NCBI GenBank assembly: GCA_019119355.1
Contig: DWXE01000022.1
Location: 46,207 to 110,206, forward strand
Direction: 5' to 3'
From: Candidatus Eisenbergiella merdigallinarum
GTDB taxonomy: Bacteria; Bacillota; Clostridia; Lachnospirales; Lachnospiraceae
DNA length: 64,000 nucleotides
The position numbers and the translations under genes were made by a program. Positions 53,605-62,351 of the stretch are shown here, one piece after another (within the stretch, counting starts at the first letter, position 1; every line of letters starts with the position of its first letter). Below the pieces are notes generated by a model. That model saw only the letters and a list, made by a program, of their open reading frames with translations. It searched no databases and had not been told where the DNA came from.

Positions 53605-55124
53605 GATACGCGACGAAAAACATCATCTTCGGACTAACCGGCAACGTGGTGACCATGCTGCTTCGCTTCGCCCTGCGGTACGTGTTCATCATGAAGCTGG
53701 GGGATACCCTCACCGGCGTGGAGGGGCTTTACACGGATATCCTGACCATGCTTTCCCTGGCGGAGCTGGGCATCGGCACCGCGGTGAACTACAGCCTGTA
53801 CGGGCCGGCCGCCAGAGGGGAAAAGGAAAAGATCAAATCCTACATGCTGCTGTACAAAAAGGCCTACCGGGTCATCGCCCTGGTCATCGCGGCCGCAGGG
53901 CTGATCCTCGTCCCCTTCCTGCCGGTGATCGTGGGGGATCCCGGCTACCTCACCGTGGAAGAATTGCGGCTGTACTATCTGATCTACCTGTTCAATACGG
54001 TGAGCACGTACTTTGTCGCCTGGAAATACAGCCTGGCCAACGCGGAGCAGAAAAACTATATCCAGACCAACGCCATCACCATCACCAAGATGGTGACCGT
54101 GGCCGTGCAGATGGCCGGCCTGCTCCTTTTGCCCAACTTCCTTTTGTATCTGCTGATCCAGGCGGGGGTGGAGCTGGCCCAGAAGATTTTCGTCAGCCGC
54201 TATCTGGACAAAAAATACCCGCTGCTTAAGGAGAAGGATATTCAGCCTTTGAAAAAGGAAGAGCGGGAGGGCGTGGTGAACAACACGAAGGCGCTGGTGC
54301 TGCACCGCATCGGTGACATGGCCCGGCTGCAGACGGACACCATCATCATCTCCGCCTTTCTGGGCGTGGTGTGGGTGGGGCTCATGGGCACCTACAAGCT
54401 CATCATCAATTCGATCTCCAACTACGTCAACGTGATTTTCAATTCCGTCATCTCCAGCTTCGGAAACCTGATCGCCACGGAGGGGAAGGACCGGCAGTTC
54501 GAGCTCTTTTCGGTATACCGCTTCTTCGCCATCTGGGTGTACGGCTTTTCTGCGGTGGGTTTTTTCCTGCTGCTGTCGCCGCTGGTGGAGCTGTACGTGG
54601 GGGCGGAGCGGGTGCTGCCCGCGTCCATCATCAGCTGGTACCTCATCGATTACTTCTTCAAGGGGGAACGGGTGGTGCTGTCCAACTTCAAAACCGCGGC
54701 AGGGGTATTCGAGCAGGATAAATACCTGACGCTGATCCAGGGGCTGGTGAACCTGGTCCTCTCCCTGGCGCTGGTGACCAGGCTGGGAATGGCGGGCGTC
54801 TACATCGGCACCGTGGTTTCCGGCATCATCGCCAATATCACCAAGCCCGTCATCATCTACCGGGTCTGCTTCGGGAAAAAGGCGGGATCCTATTTCCTGG
54901 ATTCCGTCAAATATCTGGCCGTGATCGCGGCCGCCCTGCTGATCCTGATCCCCCTCCAGGGGGCGGTCATGCCGCAGGTGACGATCCCGAAATTTATCCT
55001 GATGATGCTCCTGATCACGGCTGTGTTCAACGGGATCTTCCTGCTGGTCTTCGGAAGGTCCCGGGAATTTCAATACCTCTGGCGGATGGGGAAAGGGAGG
55101 ATTTCATGCTTATTGTCGAAGTGA
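53592..55124 (+). CDS. Wzx-like oligosaccharide flippase (MOP superfamily)
   Basis: 510 residues from a GTG at 53592, with GGAG about 8 bases upstream; it overlaps the hydrolase end by 13 bases. About fourteen helices; the N-terminal NIIFGLTGNVVTMLLRFALRYVF, GLYTDILTMLSLAELGIGTAV and later VLHRIGDMARLQTDTIIIS are typical for Gram-positive capsule flippases. It moves undecaprenyl-diphosphate repeat units across the membrane for Wzy. A PglK-like ABC flippase at 37300 is the alternative exporter. Confidence 0.9.
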   Translation: MGRVRYATKNIIFGLTGNVVTMLLRFALRYVFIMKLGDTLTGVEGLYTDILTMLSLAELGIGTAVNYSLYGPAARGEKEKIKSYMLLYKKAYRVIALVIAAAGLILVPFLPVIVGDPGYLTVEELRLYYLIYLFNTVSTYFVAWKYSLANAEQKNYIQTNAITITKMVTVAVQMAGLLLLPNFLLYLLIQAGVELAQKIFVSRYLDKKYPLLKEKDIQPLKKEEREGVVNNTKALVLHRIGDMARLQTDTIIISAFLGVVWVGLMGTYKLIINSISNYVNVIFNSVISSFGNLIATEGKDRQFELFSVYRFFAIWVYGFSAVGFFLLLSPLVELYVGAERVLPASIISWYLIDYFFKGERVVLSNFKTAAGVFEQDKYLTLIQGLVNLVLSLALVTRLGMAGVYIGTVVSGIIANITKPVIIYRVCFGKKAGSYFLDSVKYLAVIAAALLILIPLQGAVMPQVTIPKFILMMLLITAVFNGIFLLVFGRSREFQYLWRMGKGRISCLLSK

Positions 55125-56008
55125 TGGGAGGGCTGGGCAACCAGCTGCAGCAGTACGCCCTGTACCGGAAACTGAAATCCCTGGGCAGGGAGGCGAAACT
55201 GGACGTATCCTGGTATGAGCAGGAGAAGCGGCAGGAAAACGTGCTGGCGCCCCGCCGCCTGGAGCTGTCCTTCTTCGAGAACCTCCCCATGGAACTGTGC
55301 ACGAAGGAGGAAAAGGAAAGGCTCGCCGGCGGGGACGGGCTGGCCGGGAAACTGCGCCGGAGGCTGGCCCCCAAAACGGTCCGCCGCTTTCGGGAAACGG
55401 ACCTCTACCACCCGGAAATCTTTTCCCTTACGGACTGCTATCTCACTGGCTTCTGGGCCTGCGAGAAATACTATGCGGACATCCTGCCGCAGCTCAGGAA
55501 AGAGATCGTTTTTCCAAAACAGGAGGAAACGCACCGGAATAGTCTCACAATTCGGAAGATGAAGGAAGAAATGTCCGTCAGCATCCACATCCGGAGGGGG
55601 GACTATCTGGATCCCGAAAACGCGGCCATGTTCGGCGGGATCTGCACGGAAAGCTACTACGACGGCGCCGTCCGCCTCGTGCTGGAGCGCTGCCCGGACG
55701 CCCATTTTTATCTGTTCTCCGACGACCCGGACTACGCCCGGGACCGCTACCGGGGCGACCGGTACACGGTGGTGGACTGGAACGCGGGCGCGGACAGCTT
55801 TTACGACATCCTGCTCATGAGCAGCTGCCGCCACAACATCTGCGCCAACTCCACCTTCAGCTTCTGGGGGGCCAGGCTCAACCCCAACCCGGACAAAATC
55901 ATGATCCGCCCTGCGAAGCACAAAAACAGCCAGCGGGCGAACCCCGAAGAGCTGCATGAGCTGTGGCCGGGGTGGACGATCGTGGATGGGGGAGGGAAGG
56001 AGATCTGA
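55106..56008 (+). CDS. GT11 alpha-1,2-fucosyltransferase family protein (3 of 3)
   Basis: 300 residues; GGGAGG precedes the ATG, which lies inside the end of the Wzx gene (19-base overlap). VEVMGGLGNQLQQYALYRKL, VSIHIRRGDYLD and ICANSTFSFWGARLNPNPDKIM are the three GT11 blocks with all key residues. SLTDCYLTGFWACEKYY is the usual central segment. It is the last gene before the promoter at 56018. Like the others it lacks a local GDP-fucose pathway. Confidence 0.92.
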   Translation: MLIVEVMGGLGNQLQQYALYRKLKSLGREAKLDVSWYEQEKRQENVLAPRRLELSFFENLPMELCTKEEKERLAGGDGLAGKLRRRLAPKTVRRFRETDLYHPEIFSLTDCYLTGFWACEKYYADILPQLRKEIVFPKQEETHRNSLTIRKMKEEMSVSIHIRRGDYLDPENAAMFGGICTESYYDGAVRLVLERCPDAHFYLFSDDPDYARDRYRGDRYTVVDWNAGADSFYDILLMSSCRHNICANSTFSFWGARLNPNPDKIMIRPAKHKNSQRANPEELHELWPGWTIVDGGGKEI

Positions 56009-56017
56009 AGGGCCGGG

Positions 56018-56062
56018 TTGTCAGTTTTCCGAAATAATGATATCATGAAAAGCGGGTATAAT
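56018..56062 (+). promoter_or_regulatory. Promoter region of the dideoxysugar genes, two possible -10 boxes
   Basis: TTGTCA (56018-56023), a 17-base spacer and TATCAT (56041-56046) form a good sigma-A promoter; a perfect TATAAT follows at 56057-56062 without a matching -35. The first -10 lies inside a 10-base palindrome ATGATATCAT (56037-56046), which could be an operator. An AGGAAGG ribosome site precedes the ATG at 56098. Confidence 0.65.
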
Positions 56063-56097
56063 GAGAAAACAGGAGCCGATAACAGGAAGGATAAAAA

Positions 56098-57189
56098 ATG
56101 GGAATCGCAGATTTTTACCGTGGAAAAAGAGTGCTGGTGACCGGCCACACCGGATTTAAGGGAAGCTGGCTGAGCGAAATTCTGCTGGAGGCCGGGGCCG
56201 AAGTGACGGGCTACAGCCTGGAAGCGCCCACGCAGCCCAACCTGTTCGGAATGCTTCGGCTGGAGGACAGGATGGATTCCGTGACGGGCGACGTGCGGGA
56301 TCTGAACGGCCTGGAGCGCGTTTTTGAGCGGGTACGCCCGCAGGTCGTCTTCCATCTGGCGGCCCAGCCCATTGTGCTGGCCTCCTATCGGGATCCGGTG
56401 GGAACCTACGGCACTAACGTGATGGGGACCGTCCATGTTTGCGAATGCGTCCGCCGGACGCCGGGCGTGGAATCCTTTGTTAACGTCACCACGGATAAGG
56501 TCTACGACAATCGGGAGTGGGTCTGGGGATACCGGGAAACGGATCCGCTGGACGGCTTCGACCCTTACTCCAACAGCAAATCCTGCTCCGAGCTGGTGAC
56601 GCACAGCTATGTCCGGTCGTTCTTTTCCGGCGGCGGGCCCGCGGTTTCCACGGTCCGCGCCGGGAACGTAATCGGTGGAGGAGATTTTGCCGGGGACCGG
56701 ATCGTGCCGGACTGCGTGCGTGCCGCGCTGGAAAAAAAGCCGGTTTTCGTCCGCAACCCCGGTTCCGTGCGCCCTTTCCAGCACGTGCTGGATCCGTTAT
56801 GGGTCTATCTGATGATCGGGGCGAGGCAGGCCGAAACCCCTTCTCTGGCAGGCGCTTATAACGTGGGGCCCAAAGAAGAGGACTGCGTCAGCGCGGGGCA
56901 GCTGGCCGGGCTCTTCTGCCGCTTCTGGGGAGAAGGGCAGACCTGGAGCGGCCCGGGATCCGAACCGGCGGGGGCGAAGCCGCACGAAGCCGGCTTCCTG
57001 AAGCTGGACTGTTCCAGGCTGGCGTCTGCCTTCGGCTGGCGCCCGGTCTGGGGAATCGGGGCGGCGGTGGAAAAGACCGTGGAATGGGCCAAAGCAATCC
57101 GGGACGGAGAGGACGCCAGGGCCCGGACCATACGGCAGCTGCACGAATTTCTGGAGGACGCCGGAAAAGGGGGAAACGATTATGTTTGA
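56098..57189 (+). CDS. rfbG: CDP-glucose 4,6-dehydratase
   Basis: 363 residues, normal length. NAD loop TGHTGFKGSWLSE near 15-27 (the GFKGSW form is diagnostic for this enzyme), VTTDKVYDN, and the catalytic SNSK element with Tyr157/Lys161. RAGNVIGGGDFAGDRIVPD and RPFQHVLDPL are further family hallmarks. It makes CDP-4-keto-6-deoxy-D-glucose, the substrate of the next gene's product. The usual partner rfbF (glucose-1-phosphate cytidylyltransferase) is absent here and must be elsewhere. Its end overlaps rfbH by 8 bases. Confidence 0.95.
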   Translation: MGIADFYRGKRVLVTGHTGFKGSWLSEILLEAGAEVTGYSLEAPTQPNLFGMLRLEDRMDSVTGDVRDLNGLERVFERVRPQVVFHLAAQPIVLASYRDPVGTYGTNVMGTVHVCECVRRTPGVESFVNVTTDKVYDNREWVWGYRETDPLDGFDPYSNSKSCSELVTHSYVRSFFSGGGPAVSTVRAGNVIGGGDFAGDRIVPDCVRAALEKKPVFVRNPGSVRPFQHVLDPLWVYLMIGARQAETPSLAGAYNVGPKEEDCVSAGQLAGLFCRFWGEGQTWSGPGSEPAGAKPHEAGFLKLDCSRLASAFGWRPVWGIGAAVEKTVEWAKAIRDGEDARARTIRQLHEFLEDAGKGGNDYV

Positions 57190-58549
57190 AAAACCGTTTG
57201 AGAAAATGAGCGAGCAGGAGGCCAGAGGGGCAATCCTGGAGCTGGTGAAGGAATACTGCGAAACATATCACGAATCCAAAAAGGCGTTTGAACCCGGGCA
57301 GAGGATCCCCTATGCGTCCCGCGTTTACGACAGCGCGGAAATGGTCAATCTGGTGGATTCCGCCCTGGAATTCTGGCTCACTTCCGGCCGCTACACGCAG
57401 CAGTTCGAAACGAAGCTGGCGGATTACCTGGGCGCGCGCTACTGCTCTTTGGTCAATTCTGGATCCTCCGCGAATCTGCTGGCCTTTATGGCCCTGACCT
57501 CCCCCCTTCTGGGGGAACGCCGGATCCGTCGGGGAGACGAGGTGATTACGGTGGCGGCGGGATTTCCAACCACGGTTTCCCCCATCGTCCAGTACGGGGC
57601 GGTGCCGGTCTTCGTGGACGTGACGATCCCGCAGTACAACATCGATCCGGATCGCCTGGAGGCCGCCCTGTCTCCCAGGACGAAAGCCGTCATGCTGGCC
57701 CATACCCTGGGCAATCCCTTCGATCTGAAGGCGGTGAAAACGTTCTGCGACCGGCACGGGCTGTGGCTGATCGAGGATAACTGCGACGCCCTGGGCAGCG
57801 TCTACACCCTGGACGGACGGGAAAGGCTGACGGGAACGGTGGGCGATATCGGAACCTCCAGTTTCTATCCGCCCCATCACATGACCATGGGGGAAGGGGG
57901 AGCGGTGTATACCGACGACCCTCTGCTGCACAAGTGCATCCGGTCCTTCCGGGACTGGGGCCGGGACTGCGTCTGCCCTTCCGGGCAGGACAACCTGTGC
58001 GGACACCGGTTCGACCGCCAGTACGGGGAGCTGCCGCTGGGCTACGACCACAAATACGTCTATTCCCATTTCGGCTACAACCTGAAAGCCACGGATCTGC
58101 AGGCGGCCATCGGCTGCGCGCAGCTGGATAAATTCCCTTCCTTCGTGGAGAAAAGAAGGCGGAACTTCGACCGGCTCAAAGAGCGGCTGTCAGGCCTTGA
58201 GGACCGGCTGATCCTGCCGGAGCCCTGCCCGGGCTCCAGGCCCAGCTGGTTCGGGTTCCTGATCACCTGCCGGGAAGGGGCGGACAGAAACCGCATCGTA
58301 CAGCGAATCGAGGCGGCAGGCGTTCAGACCCGGATGCTGTTTGCGGGCAACCTGATCAAACATCCCTGCTTCGACGAGATGCGCAGTTGTCAGGAAGGGT
58401 ACCGGACGGCGGGAAGTCTGGAAAATACGGACCGGATCATGCGGGATTCGTTCTGGGTTGGCGTTTATCCGGGCATGACGGACGAAATGATCGACTATAT
58501 GGGACAGGAGATCGAGAAAGCGGTAAGAGAAGGAGGAGACGGAAGATGA
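57182..58549 (+). CDS. rfbH: CDP-4-keto-6-deoxyglucose 3-dehydrase (E1, RfbH/DdhC)
   Basis: 455 residues. A DegT-fold enzyme in which the PLP lysine is replaced by histidine: SFYPPHHMTMGEGG with His232 aligned to His220 of Yersinia E1. The four [2Fe-2S] cysteines are all present: Cys201 in EDNCDALG and Cys263, Cys265 and Cys273 in WGRDCVCPSGQDNLCG. It removes the C3 hydroxyl to give a 3,6-dideoxy-4-keto sugar and needs an electron-donating reductase (E3), which is not in the window. Start and stop overlap both neighbours, so expression is tightly coupled. Confidence 0.95.
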   Translation: MFEKPFEKMSEQEARGAILELVKEYCETYHESKKAFEPGQRIPYASRVYDSAEMVNLVDSALEFWLTSGRYTQQFETKLADYLGARYCSLVNSGSSANLLAFMALTSPLLGERRIRRGDEVITVAAGFPTTVSPIVQYGAVPVFVDVTIPQYNIDPDRLEAALSPRTKAVMLAHTLGNPFDLKAVKTFCDRHGLWLIEDNCDALGSVYTLDGRERLTGTVGDIGTSSFYPPHHMTMGEGGAVYTDDPLLHKCIRSFRDWGRDCVCPSGQDNLCGHRFDRQYGELPLGYDHKYVYSHFGYNLKATDLQAAIGCAQLDKFPSFVEKRRRNFDRLKERLSGLEDRLILPEPCPGSRPSWFGFLITCREGADRNRIVQRIEAAGVQTRMLFAGNLIKHPCFDEMRSCQEGYRTAGSLENTDRIMRDSFWVGVYPGMTDEMIDYMGQEIEKAVREGGDGR

Positions 58550-60414
58550 AGCAGAGGCTGTCGGACTACGTTGCGGATTTTCTGGTGGAGAAAGGCGTCC
58601 GGGACTGTTTCATGGTCACCGGGGGCGGGGCCATGCACTTAAACGACGCGTTGGGCCACAAAGAGGGGCTGCGCTGTATTTTCAACCATCATGAACAGGC
58701 GTGCGCCATGGCGGCGGAGGCCTATGCCCGCGTGGAAAACAAACCGGCGGTCTGCTGCGTGACCACCGGACCGGGCGGCACCAACGCCATCACCGGGGTG
58801 GTGGGAGGATGGCTGGATTCAGTTCCCATGTTCGTCCTCTCCGGCCAGGTGCGCTACGACACCACCGCGCGGTACGGGGAGCGGTTCACGGAAGGGCTGC
58901 CCCTGCGGGCCGTGGGGGATCAGGAATTCGATATCCTCAAATCCGTTTCCTGCATGTGCAAGTTTTCCGCCATGGTGGAAGATCCCATGCGGATCCGGTA
59001 TCTGCTGGAAAAGGCATGGCATCTGGCAAACACCGGGCGCAGGGGGCCCGTCTGGATCGATATCCCGGTCAATTTCCAGGGCTGCACCATCGAAACCGAC
59101 GATCTGGAGGGATATGATCCGGCGGAAGACGAAGGGGAAATGCCCCTTCCCGTGCCGAAGGAAACGGTGAAAACGATCCTCAACGAGATCCGTCTGGCGA
59201 AACGCCCCGTTTTCTATGCGGGAAACGGAATCCGCCTGTCCGGAGGATGGGAGCAGTTCCGGGAAGTCGTGGACGCGCTGGGCGTCCCGGTGGTCACCTG
59301 CTGGGATTCCATCGACCTGATCGAGGACGCCCATCCCCTGTACGTGGGGCGGGGCGGCGGCATGGGGGACCGCGCCGGCAACTTCGCGGTGCAGAACGCC
59401 GACCTGATTCTGGCCGTGGGAAATCGCCTGTCCATCCGCCAGGTGGGATACAACTGGGAAACCTGGGCCAGGGAAGCCTTTGTCATCATGGTGGACGTGG
59501 ATCCCGCGGAGCTGAAAAAGCCCACGATCCACGTGGAACTGCCGGTTTGCGCGGACGCGAAGGATTTCCTTCATACGATGGCGGAGTGCCTGAAAGAACA
59601 GGCCGGGGACGGGCCCGCCGAAGGCCCTCTGTTTTCGGGAAAGGAATGGCTGGAGGCCTGCGCCGCCTGGAAGAAAAACTATCCCGTAACCCTGTCCCGG
59701 CACTGGCAGGAAGACGGGAAGTACGCCAACGTCTACGCCTTTATCCGCCATCTGAGCTCCCGGCTTCCACAGGGGAACCTGACGGTGGTCTCCAACGGCA
59801 GCGCCTGCGTGGTGGGCAGCCATAACTACGTGATCCAGAAAAACGCGCGCTTTCTCATCAACAGCGCCATCGCCAGCATGGGCTACGGCCTTCCGGCGGC
59901 CATCGGCGCCTGCGCGGCGGCGGGCGGAAAGGAAACCGTCTGCATCGAGGGGGACGGCAGCCTGATGATGAACCTGCAGGAGCTGCAGACCGTGCTGACA
60001 AACCGCCTTCCCATCAAGCTGTTTTTGATCAACAACCAGGGCTATCATTCCATCCGCCAGACACAGAACAACCTGTTCTCCGGTCATAGCAAGGTGGGGA
60101 TCGGGCCGGAGAGCGGCGACCTTTCCTTCCCGGACTACGAAAAAATCGCCGACGCCTTCGGCTATCCGTATTTCAGCGCCCACAGCAACGAAGGGATGAA
60201 AGAGGCGGTGGAACAGACCCTCGGGCAGGAGGGCCCGGCGTTTTGCGAGATTTTCGTTTCCCCGGATCAGGTTTTCGAGCCCAAGAGCGGCACCAGAAAG
60301 CTGGAGGACGGTTCCCTGTTCTCCCCTCCGCTGGAGGATCTGGCCCCGTTTCTGCCCAAAGAGGAAGTCCGGAAAAACCTGTTCATCGAACCGCTGAAGG
60401 AGTATCTGGAATGA
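58546..60414 (+). CDS. Thiamine-diphosphate-dependent enzyme, YerE-like (acetolactate-synthase family)
   Basis: 622 residues from the ATG at 58546 (ATGA overlap). The ThDP-activating glutamate is in NHHEQACAMAAEAYAR (Glu50); the C-terminal ThDP/Mg motif runs from GDG (469-471) to NN (496-497); the central domain reads as the FAD/ADP-binding type. In Yersinia the homologous position after ddhC is yerE, which adds a two-carbon acetyl unit from pyruvate to CDP-3,6-dideoxy-4-keto-glucose. The same reaction is the best inference here, followed by reduction by the next gene's product. Ordinary acetolactate synthase is unlikely because of the gene context. Confidence 0.85.
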   Translation: MKQRLSDYVADFLVEKGVRDCFMVTGGGAMHLNDALGHKEGLRCIFNHHEQACAMAAEAYARVENKPAVCCVTTGPGGTNAITGVVGGWLDSVPMFVLSGQVRYDTTARYGERFTEGLPLRAVGDQEFDILKSVSCMCKFSAMVEDPMRIRYLLEKAWHLANTGRRGPVWIDIPVNFQGCTIETDDLEGYDPAEDEGEMPLPVPKETVKTILNEIRLAKRPVFYAGNGIRLSGGWEQFREVVDALGVPVVTCWDSIDLIEDAHPLYVGRGGGMGDRAGNFAVQNADLILAVGNRLSIRQVGYNWETWAREAFVIMVDVDPAELKKPTIHVELPVCADAKDFLHTMAECLKEQAGDGPAEGPLFSGKEWLEACAAWKKNYPVTLSRHWQEDGKYANVYAFIRHLSSRLPQGNLTVVSNGSACVVGSHNYVIQKNARFLINSAIASMGYGLPAAIGACAAAGGKETVCIEGDGSLMMNLQELQTVLTNRLPIKLFLINNQGYHSIRQTQNNLFSGHSKVGIGPESGDLSFPDYEKIADAFGYPYFSAHSNEGMKEAVEQTLGQEGPAFCEIFVSPDQVFEPKSGTRKLEDGSLFSPPLEDLAPFLPKEEVRKNLFIEPLKEYLE

Positions 60415-61373
60415 CGCGGATGAAACGGGCCGTGGTTTCCGGCCCCACCGGGGCGGTGGGGCGGGCCCTGGTGGACAGGCTGCTCTCCGAAGGGATTGAA
60501 GTGCTGGCGCTCTGCCGTCCCGGATCCCGGCGCAGCGCACAGCTGGAGGATCATCCGCTTTTGACGAAGCTGGAAGCCGGACTGGAGGATTACCCCGCCG
60601 TAACAGCGCTGGAAAAACGGTGGGACGCTTTTTACCATCTGGCCTGGAAAGGCACCGTGGGCCAGGAGCGAAACGACGTGGATCTGCAGCTCTCCAATGT
60701 GGCCGGAACGCTGGAAGCGGTTCGGCTGGCGAAACGGCTGGGCTGCAGCGTCTTCGTGGGAGCGGGATCCCAGGCAGAGTACGGTCGCTGCGAAGGAACG
60801 CTGGGGCCTGATACCCCGACGGCCCCGCTGACCGGCTACGGCATGGCGAAGCTGGCGGCCGGGCAGATGAGCCATCTCCTCTGCGCAGATTTGGGAATGC
60901 GGCATGTCTGGGTCCGGATATTGAGCGTCTACGGCCCGTGGGATACGGAGAAAAGCATGGTGATGAGCGTCATCAGGGCGCTGCTGACCGGGAAAAAGCC
61001 GGCCCTGACCAGAGGGGAGCAGCGCTGGGATTACCTCTACAGCGAGGACGCCGCCGAAGCGCTGTATCTGCTGGGCGATGGGGGAAAGGACGGAACCGTA
61101 TACTGCCTGGGCGGCGGAACTGCGAAAGAGCTGCGCGATTATATGGAGCGGATCCGCGACGCGGTGGCCGGGCTCAACGGAATCCCGAAGGAGGAACTGC
61201 CGCTGGGAATCGGCGAGCTTCCCTATGCGAAGGACCAGGTCATGTATCTGTGCGCGGACATCGATGCCCTGCGAAGGGACACCGGATTCTTCCCGCGCTG
61301 GACTTTTGAAGAGGGGATCCGGAAAACTGCGGAATTTGTAAAGCGACAGGAAGAAGGTCAGAAAAGAACATGA
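60411..61373 (+). CDS. NAD(P)-dependent sugar reductase/epimerase (extended SDR, possible YerF role)
   Basis: 320 residues from the ATG overlapping the ThDP enzyme's stop; AAGGAG lies 8 bases upstream. NAD(P) loop SGPTGAVGRALV, a VGAGSQAEYG strand and catalytic TGYGMAK (Tyr-x3-Lys), then RILSVYGPWD and RWDYLYSEDAAEAL. In Yersinia yerF reduces the acetyl ketone of the branched sugar to yersiniose, and this gene sits in the same order after rfbG, rfbH and the ThDP enzyme. A 4-keto reductase giving an ordinary 3,6-dideoxyhexose (abequose/paratose-like) is the main alternative. Confidence 0.85.
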   Translation: MTRMKRAVVSGPTGAVGRALVDRLLSEGIEVLALCRPGSRRSAQLEDHPLLTKLEAGLEDYPAVTALEKRWDAFYHLAWKGTVGQERNDVDLQLSNVAGTLEAVRLAKRLGCSVFVGAGSQAEYGRCEGTLGPDTPTAPLTGYGMAKLAAGQMSHLLCADLGMRHVWVRILSVYGPWDTEKSMVMSVIRALLTGKKPALTRGEQRWDYLYSEDAAEALYLLGDGGKDGTVYCLGGGTAKELRDYMERIRDAVAGLNGIPKEELPLGIGELPYAKDQVMYLCADIDALRRDTGFFPRWTFEEGIRKTAEFVKRQEEGQKRT

Positions 61374-62335
61374 AGAAAATCAGCATCGTGATACCGTGTT
61401 TTAATGAAGTGGAGAACGTCTGCCCCATCAGCGAAGCCGTCATCGGCATGATGAAAAAGGATTTGCAGGACTACGATTACGAGATCCTCTTCATCGATAA
61501 CTGCTCCACGGACGGCACCCGGGATAAGCTGCGCGGCCTCTGTAAGGAAAACAAAAAGATCAAGGCGATCTTCAACGCGGCCAACTTCGGGCAGTTCAAC
61601 TCGCCCTTTTACGGAATGTGCCAGTCGGACGGCGACTGCACCGTCCTCCTGTGCGCGGATTTCCAGGATCCGGTGGACATGATCCCGAAATTCGTGGCGG
61701 AGTGGGAACGGGGACACCGGATCGTCAGCGGCGTCAAGACCTCCAGCCGGGAGAACGGCTTCATCTATTTCCTGCGCACCGTCTATTACCGCATCATCCG
61801 CTCCATGTCCCAGACGGAATTCATCGAACACTTCACGGGATTCGGCCTCTATGACAGAAGCTTTATCCTGCTCCTCAGGGAGTTGCACGATTCCAGCCCC
61901 TTCCTGCGCGGCATCGTGGCGGAATACGGCCACAGCTTCAACCGGATCGAGGTTCCGTACCGCCAGGAAAAGCGCCGGGCGGGAAAGACGAAGAACAACT
62001 TCTACAGCCTGTACGACGCGGCCATGCTCTCCATCACATCCTATACGAAGGTGGGCCTGCGCCTGGCGACCTTCGTGGGCTTCATTTCCTCAGGCCTCAG
62101 CCTGGTGGTGGCCCTGATCTACCTGATCATGAAGCTGATCTGGTGGAACCGCTTCAGCGCCGGCAGCGCTCCCATCGTGCTGGGCATCTACGTGATCGGT
62201 TCTCTCCAGCTCTTCTTCATCGGCCTGCTGGGAGAGTACATCCTGAACATCAACTCCCGCGTGATCAACCGTCCCATCGTGGTGGAAGAGGAACGGCTGA
62301 ACTTCGGGGAGGGGGAAGAAGGGGAGAGGGATTAG
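61370..62335 (+). CDS. GT2 glycosyltransferase with C-terminal helices (GtrB/ArnC-like)
   Basis: 321 residues, starting at an ATGA overlap. ISIVIPCFNEVENVCPISEA, FIDNCSTDGTRDK and the metal site CADFQDPVDM, then RQEKRRAGKTKNNFYSLYD, the hallmark of polyprenyl-phosphate glycosyltransferases, and two helices (about 220-290). It likely moves a sugar, plausibly the branched dideoxysugar, to undecaprenyl phosphate for later transfer outside by a GT-C protein, or directly to the repeat unit. It is the last GC-rich gene before the composition break. Confidence 0.9.
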   Translation: MKKISIVIPCFNEVENVCPISEAVIGMMKKDLQDYDYEILFIDNCSTDGTRDKLRGLCKENKKIKAIFNAANFGQFNSPFYGMCQSDGDCTVLLCADFQDPVDMIPKFVAEWERGHRIVSGVKTSSRENGFIYFLRTVYYRIIRSMSQTEFIEHFTGFGLYDRSFILLLRELHDSSPFLRGIVAEYGHSFNRIEVPYRQEKRRAGKTKNNFYSLYDAAMLSITSYTKVGLRLATFVGFISSGLSLVVALIYLIMKLIWWNRFSAGSAPIVLGIYVIGSLQLFFIGLLGEYILNINSRVINRPIVVEEERLNFGEGEEGERD

Positions 62336-62351
62336 TATTAGAATTAGTGTT

